This document shows positions 39,512-42,460 of a stretch of 42,460 bases of DNA, in pieces. The stretch spans positions 1 to 42,460 of the forward strand of contig JAFNFQ010000065.1 of NCBI GenBank assembly GCA_017885655.1, in the 5' to 3' direction. The stretch's first letter is position 1. Each line of letters begins with the position of its first letter. Origin of the DNA: Methanobacteriota archaeon (GTDB taxonomy: Archaea; Thermoplasmatota; Thermoplasmata; RBG-16-68-12; JAFNFQ01). A program made the position numbers and the translations under genes. Below the pieces are notes generated by a model. That model did no database searches. It saw only the letters and a list, made by a program, of their open reading frames with translations, and was not told where the DNA came from.

Positions 39512-41779
39512 TCACCTCTCCCTCAGGCGCGGATTTATGATATCGTCTATCGCTCTCCCCACGAGGTAGAAACCCAGGGAGATCAGGGTGATGCACAGGC
39601 CCGGGGGCAGGAGCCACCACCAGGCGGTGAGGGTGTTGCCCGAGGAGCCCAGCGTCCTCAGCATGATTCCCCATGAGACGTTCGACGGCCTGGGGTCGCC
39701 CAGTCCGATGAAACTCACCGCAGCCTCGGTCAGAATCGCGCCCCCGACGCTTAGCGTCATGTAGAGGAAGGCGAACGGGAGGACGTTGGGAGCTATGTGG
39801 ACCACCATCGTCCTGCTCCTCGAGGCGCCGGATATCCTGGAGGCATCGACGAACGGTCTCTCCTTCAGGGACAAGGTCTGCGCTCGAATGACACGGGCTA
39901 TCCCCGGCCAGCCAAGTACCGCTATCACGATCACGATGTTCCATATGCTGGGACCGAGTATCGATGCGAGAATCAGGACCAGAGGCAGGAAAGGCAGCAC
40001 GAGCGCGATATCCGTTACCCTCATCAGCAGGGTGTCAAGGAATCCCCCGTAGAAGCCCGCAACGAGTCCGACGAGCGTCCCGATCACCACAGAGAATAAG
40101 GCGGCAAGCACCCCGACGATCAGCGCAACCCTCGAGCCCCATATCAGTTGCGTCAGGATGTCGTAGCCCTGGGCATCGGTGCCGAGGATGTAGGTGTTCC
40201 CCGAAGGATATGTGCCTGGAGGCAGAGGCGCTCTCGAGACCCCGAGCAACCTATAGACAACCATGTTCCCGGTGCTTGGCTCGAAGACCAGCGCGAGCAT
40301 CTCCTCGCTCGAGAGACCAATGGCGTACTTCGTCCCCGCCGAGCTGCCCATGTATTCTATGTATATCCTCAGTGGGTCGCTGTCCTTGAAGAAGTTAATC
40401 AGTCTCTGGCGAAGCCTCGTCTCGGAAACGGTGGGGGCGCTCCAGACGACCCCGTCCGTGTCAAGAGCCTGCACGAGCGAAGTGGTGGGACTGTAGAACA
40501 ACGACCTCACCGGCTTCGAGAGGCTGATGTTCAGGACGGAATCAAGAGTGCCGTTCGCCGATCCGCGCAATAAATCGCTCGAGGTCGCATTCCCGACGGC
40601 ATCGTAGTGGGTGAGAACGAAATGCGGGTTGCCCGAGTTGCCCGGGTCCGGCTGGGTTGTGATTGCAGACGATGAGCTATCGAATGTCAAGGTGCGGAAG
40701 ACCGTGAGGTTCCCCGCCGTGACGTTTCGGGGAAGGAGGTACCAGATGGCCGCCTTCGTGGCGGATCTCAGCGGGACGTACAGCATCTGGATCTCGGGGG
40801 CCCGGAAGTATCCTATCGGCGCGGTCATGTTGGCGGGCTCGCCCGATATCGCTAGGTCGAGGTCGAATCGAGCGGATCCGTTCAGGGTGAACACGGCCAG
40901 CTTGTTGTTGCTCGTCGGCACGAAGATGCCGGAGAGTTCGGGCTTCAGCTGGAGATAGTAGGCAAGCGGTTTCGCGGTGACCGGCATGTCGACCGAAAGC
41001 ACGGAGGCGATACCGAACTGGGGGATGGGCGGGTCGTCCTGACTAGATTTGTAGTTCACGCTGAAGACCTGGACATGCGTGTCCGACGCGGCGACTATGT
41101 ATCGGTCGGAGTGCAGGCCGCCGGTGTCGTTCCTTATCTGGAACGGGAAGTCGTACATCTCTCCGGCGGAGACCGGGTCCTCCACCAGCCATCTGGGCTG
41201 GAACCCGATGTACTCCGAATGCAGTTTCCTCTTTGTGAACGGATCGAGCAGGACGAAGTAGCCGTTCGCCACGAAGCCGATCAGGCCGTTCTTCGTCAGG
41301 TCGTCGTCCGTGGCCCGCTTGCCTAGGTTGTCGCGCCCCGGCACGAGGTACAGGACGTTGGAGAGCGGCGTGCTGAACCCGAAATCGGTGATGTTGATCC
41401 AAATGGTCCGTCCGGGGATTGAGAACGGGCTCTCGTTCTTCGCGACCGAATCCATCACGATCTTGCCGTTGCTGTCGGCAACGATTATCCAGAGCCTGCC
41501 GTCATCCTCGGTCGGGTCTTTCGGGGACGACGGTCCGATCACCGGCTCGAAGAAGCTGCCAGTGGTGTTGTACGTCTTGCTGTAGCTGGCGGGAACGAAT
41601 ACGTCGACGTCAGGGGCGAGGAACTCGGGGCTGTATGGAGAAATCATCGGTGCGAACACGGCCATGAACACGAACACGGTGATTATCGCGGTACCCGCTA
41701 GGCCGAGCTTGCTGCGCTTGAAGAGGTTCCAGGACTTCTTGAGCGCGATCCAGAATGCGCTGAGGCCGCCGATTGCCAC
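39512..41779 (-). CDS. dppC: DppC-like permease with a large inserted external domain
   Basis: The 755-aa protein is a peptide ABC importer permease more than twice the usual length (about 300 aa). TM1 (LGLAGTAIITVFVFMAVFAPMI, about 26-47) leads into PYSPEFLAPD. About 480 residues of external sequence follow, rich in beta strands, with sites such as NIT and NGT. The normal core then resumes at about 530 with YILGTDAQGYDILTQLIWGSR. It continues with five helices and the EAA loop (DASRISGASRSRTMVVHIAPNVLPF) that contacts the ATPases. The insert sits exactly where normal DppC has a short loop; it may be propeller-like and could bind substrate. The start at 41779 is GTG; the true start could be slightly upstream. 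Confidence 0.9.
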   Translation of the reverse strand: MAIGGLSAFWIALKKSWNLFKRSKLGLAGTAIITVFVFMAVFAPMISPYSPEFLAPDVDVFVPASYSKTYNTTGSFFEPVIGPSSPKDPTEDDGRLWIIVADSNGKIVMDSVAKNESPFSIPGRTIWINITDFGFSTPLSNVLYLVPGRDNLGKRATDDDLTKNGLIGFVANGYFVLLDPFTKRKLHSEYIGFQPRWLVEDPVSAGEMYDFPFQIRNDTGGLHSDRYIVAASDTHVQVFSVNYKSSQDDPPIPQFGIASVLSVDMPVTAKPLAYYLQLKPELSGIFVPTSNNKLAVFTLNGSARFDLDLAISGEPANMTAPIGYFRAPEIQMLYVPLRSATKAAIWYLLPRNVTAGNLTVFRTLTFDSSSSAITTQPDPGNSGNPHFVLTHYDAVGNATSSDLLRGSANGTLDSVLNISLSKPVRSLFYSPTTSLVQALDTDGVVWSAPTVSETRLRQRLINFFKDSDPLRIYIEYMGSSAGTKYAIGLSSEEMLALVFEPSTGNMVVYRLLGVSRAPLPPGTYPSGNTYILGTDAQGYDILTQLIWGSRVALIVGVLAALFSVVIGTLVGLVAGFYGGFLDTLLMRVTDIALVLPFLPLVLILASILGPSIWNIVIVIAVLGWPGIARVIRAQTLSLKERPFVDASRISGASRSRTMVVHIAPNVLPFAFLYMTLSVGGAILTEAAVSFIGLGDPRPSNVSWGIMLRTLGSSGNTLTAWWWLLPPGLCITLISLGFYLVGRAIDDIINPRLRER

Positions 41780-41811
41780 CTTCTTCTTATCTTCGGCTAT
41801 TTGGAATCCCC

Positions 41812-42460
41812 CTACAACCTCACCCGCGGGTCAAGCCAGGCATACAGCAGATCCGCCACGATGTTGCCCACGATCACGAGGATGGCCAAGATGAAGAGGG
41901 TCGCCCCCGCGAGGAAGTGATCCTGGATGAGGATGGCCTGGAGGAAGTAGTAGCCTACTCCCTGATAGGTGAATATCTGCTCGAGGATGATCGCGCCTCC
42001 GACGGAATAAGCTAGGGCTATCGTGAACGAGGTGACCACCGGCAGATACGCGTTCCTGTTCGCGTGGCGTCGCCTGACGATGCGCTCCGGCAACCCCTTC
42101 GCCCTCGCCGTGAGTATGTAATCCTCCTTGAGGACCTCGAGCAGGGAAGTCCTCATCAGGAGTATGACGCCGGCGAGGCTGATGAGCACTAGGACGACGA
42201 GAGGCAGTACCATGTGCCACATGTAGTCGAAGGGGCGCGCCAAGATGTTGTTCTCGAGGAACGGAAACTTCCTGACCAGGTCCGCCATGTTCGCCGACTG
42301 GAAGCCCGAGAGCGGGAACCACCCAAACTGGAATGCGAATATCCAGATGAAGATCAGGCCGATCCAGAACGAGGGCATGTTGTAGAAGAACAGACTGAAG
42401 AGTATCCAGCCGCCCTCTTCGACACCTCCGCGTTTCCAGCCGATCCGGGAACCCACGACG
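41812..42460 (-). CDS. dppB: DppB-like permease, N-terminal part cut by window edge
   Basis: This is the C-terminal 215 residues or so of the partner permease; the frame stays open to the right edge, so the start lies outside the window. Visible are the helix FWIGLIFIWIFAFQFGWFP followed by LSGF, the helix LPLVVLVLISLAGVILLMRTSL, the EAA-type loop EVLKEDYILTARAKGLPERIVRRRHANRNAYLPVV and the ending AWLDPRVRL, all typical of DppB/OppB. It is the first visible gene of the operon dppB-dppC-dppD-dppF; the substrate-binding protein would be expected further upstream. Confidence 0.93.
   Translation of the reverse strand, partial: VVGSRIGWKRGGVEEGGWILFSLFFYNMPSFWIGLIFIWIFAFQFGWFPLSGFQSANMADLVRKFPFLENNILARPFDYMWHMVLPLVVLVLISLAGVILLMRTSLLEVLKEDYILTARAKGLPERIVRRRHANRNAYLPVVTSFTIALAYSVGGAIILEQIFTYQGVGYYFLQAILIQDHFLAGATLFILAILVIVGNIVADLLYAWLDPRVRL

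Overview
The window is archaeal. It carries a DNA primase large subunit, a two-ring Cdc48/VAT ATPase, an NEMF/RqcH-type ribosome quality-control factor, an archaetidylinositol-phosphate-synthase-like enzyme and an AK6-type adenylate kinase. TATA-like boxes often lie about 25-30 nt upstream of start codons, as in leaderless archaeal genes. The DnaK/DnaJ pair, fairly high GC and large DUF11/Ig-like surface proteins fit a euryarchaeon, most likely a Thermoplasmatota-type lineage. That placement is inference; no rRNA gene is present.

Left third (1-13.1 kb), housekeeping and proteostasis: the 3' end of dnaK, dnaJ, a 56-aa single-helix membrane protein missing from the ORF track, a RuvC/RNase-H-like protein, Cdc48, a PRC-barrel protein, an NfeD-SPFH membrane pair, a PD-(D/E)XK-like nuclease, glutamine synthetase, HtpX, RqcH, tRNA-Thr(GGT) and a zinc-ribbon membrane protein. 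The stretch at 13.1-14.4 kb has no intact gene. It is filled by a degenerate 21-bp tandem array that looks like a decayed heptad-repeat (coiled-coil) gene.

Centre (14.4-33.4 kb), envelope region: a winged-helix regulator, an HtrA-like protease without signal peptide, a 1299-aa membrane-anchored papain-like peptidase with seven Ig/OmpL47-like repeats, an MMPL/RND exporter, a surface protein of about 2675 aa with 16 DUF11-type repeats, and an ABC-2 exporter pair. Each giant surface protein is transcribed divergently from an exporter, and each shared intergenic region is rich in perfect dyads. This repeated layout is the best candidate here for an undescribed functional module.

Right third (33.4-42.5 kb): a PduO-type cobalamin adenosyltransferase and PriL on the plus strand. 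On the minus strand lies a peptide-type ABC importer operon (dppB-dppC-dppD-dppF) followed by two unknown membrane proteins, then adenylate kinase and a CDP-alcohol phosphatidyltransferase. The DppC-like permease is 755 aa because about 480 residues are inserted between its first helix and its transport core. The matching solute-binding protein would be expected beyond the right edge.

Start codons were moved from the ORF-track value where a Shine-Dalgarno motif, a TATA box, a signal peptide or gene overlap supported it. All functional calls come from reading motifs by eye; no searches were run.
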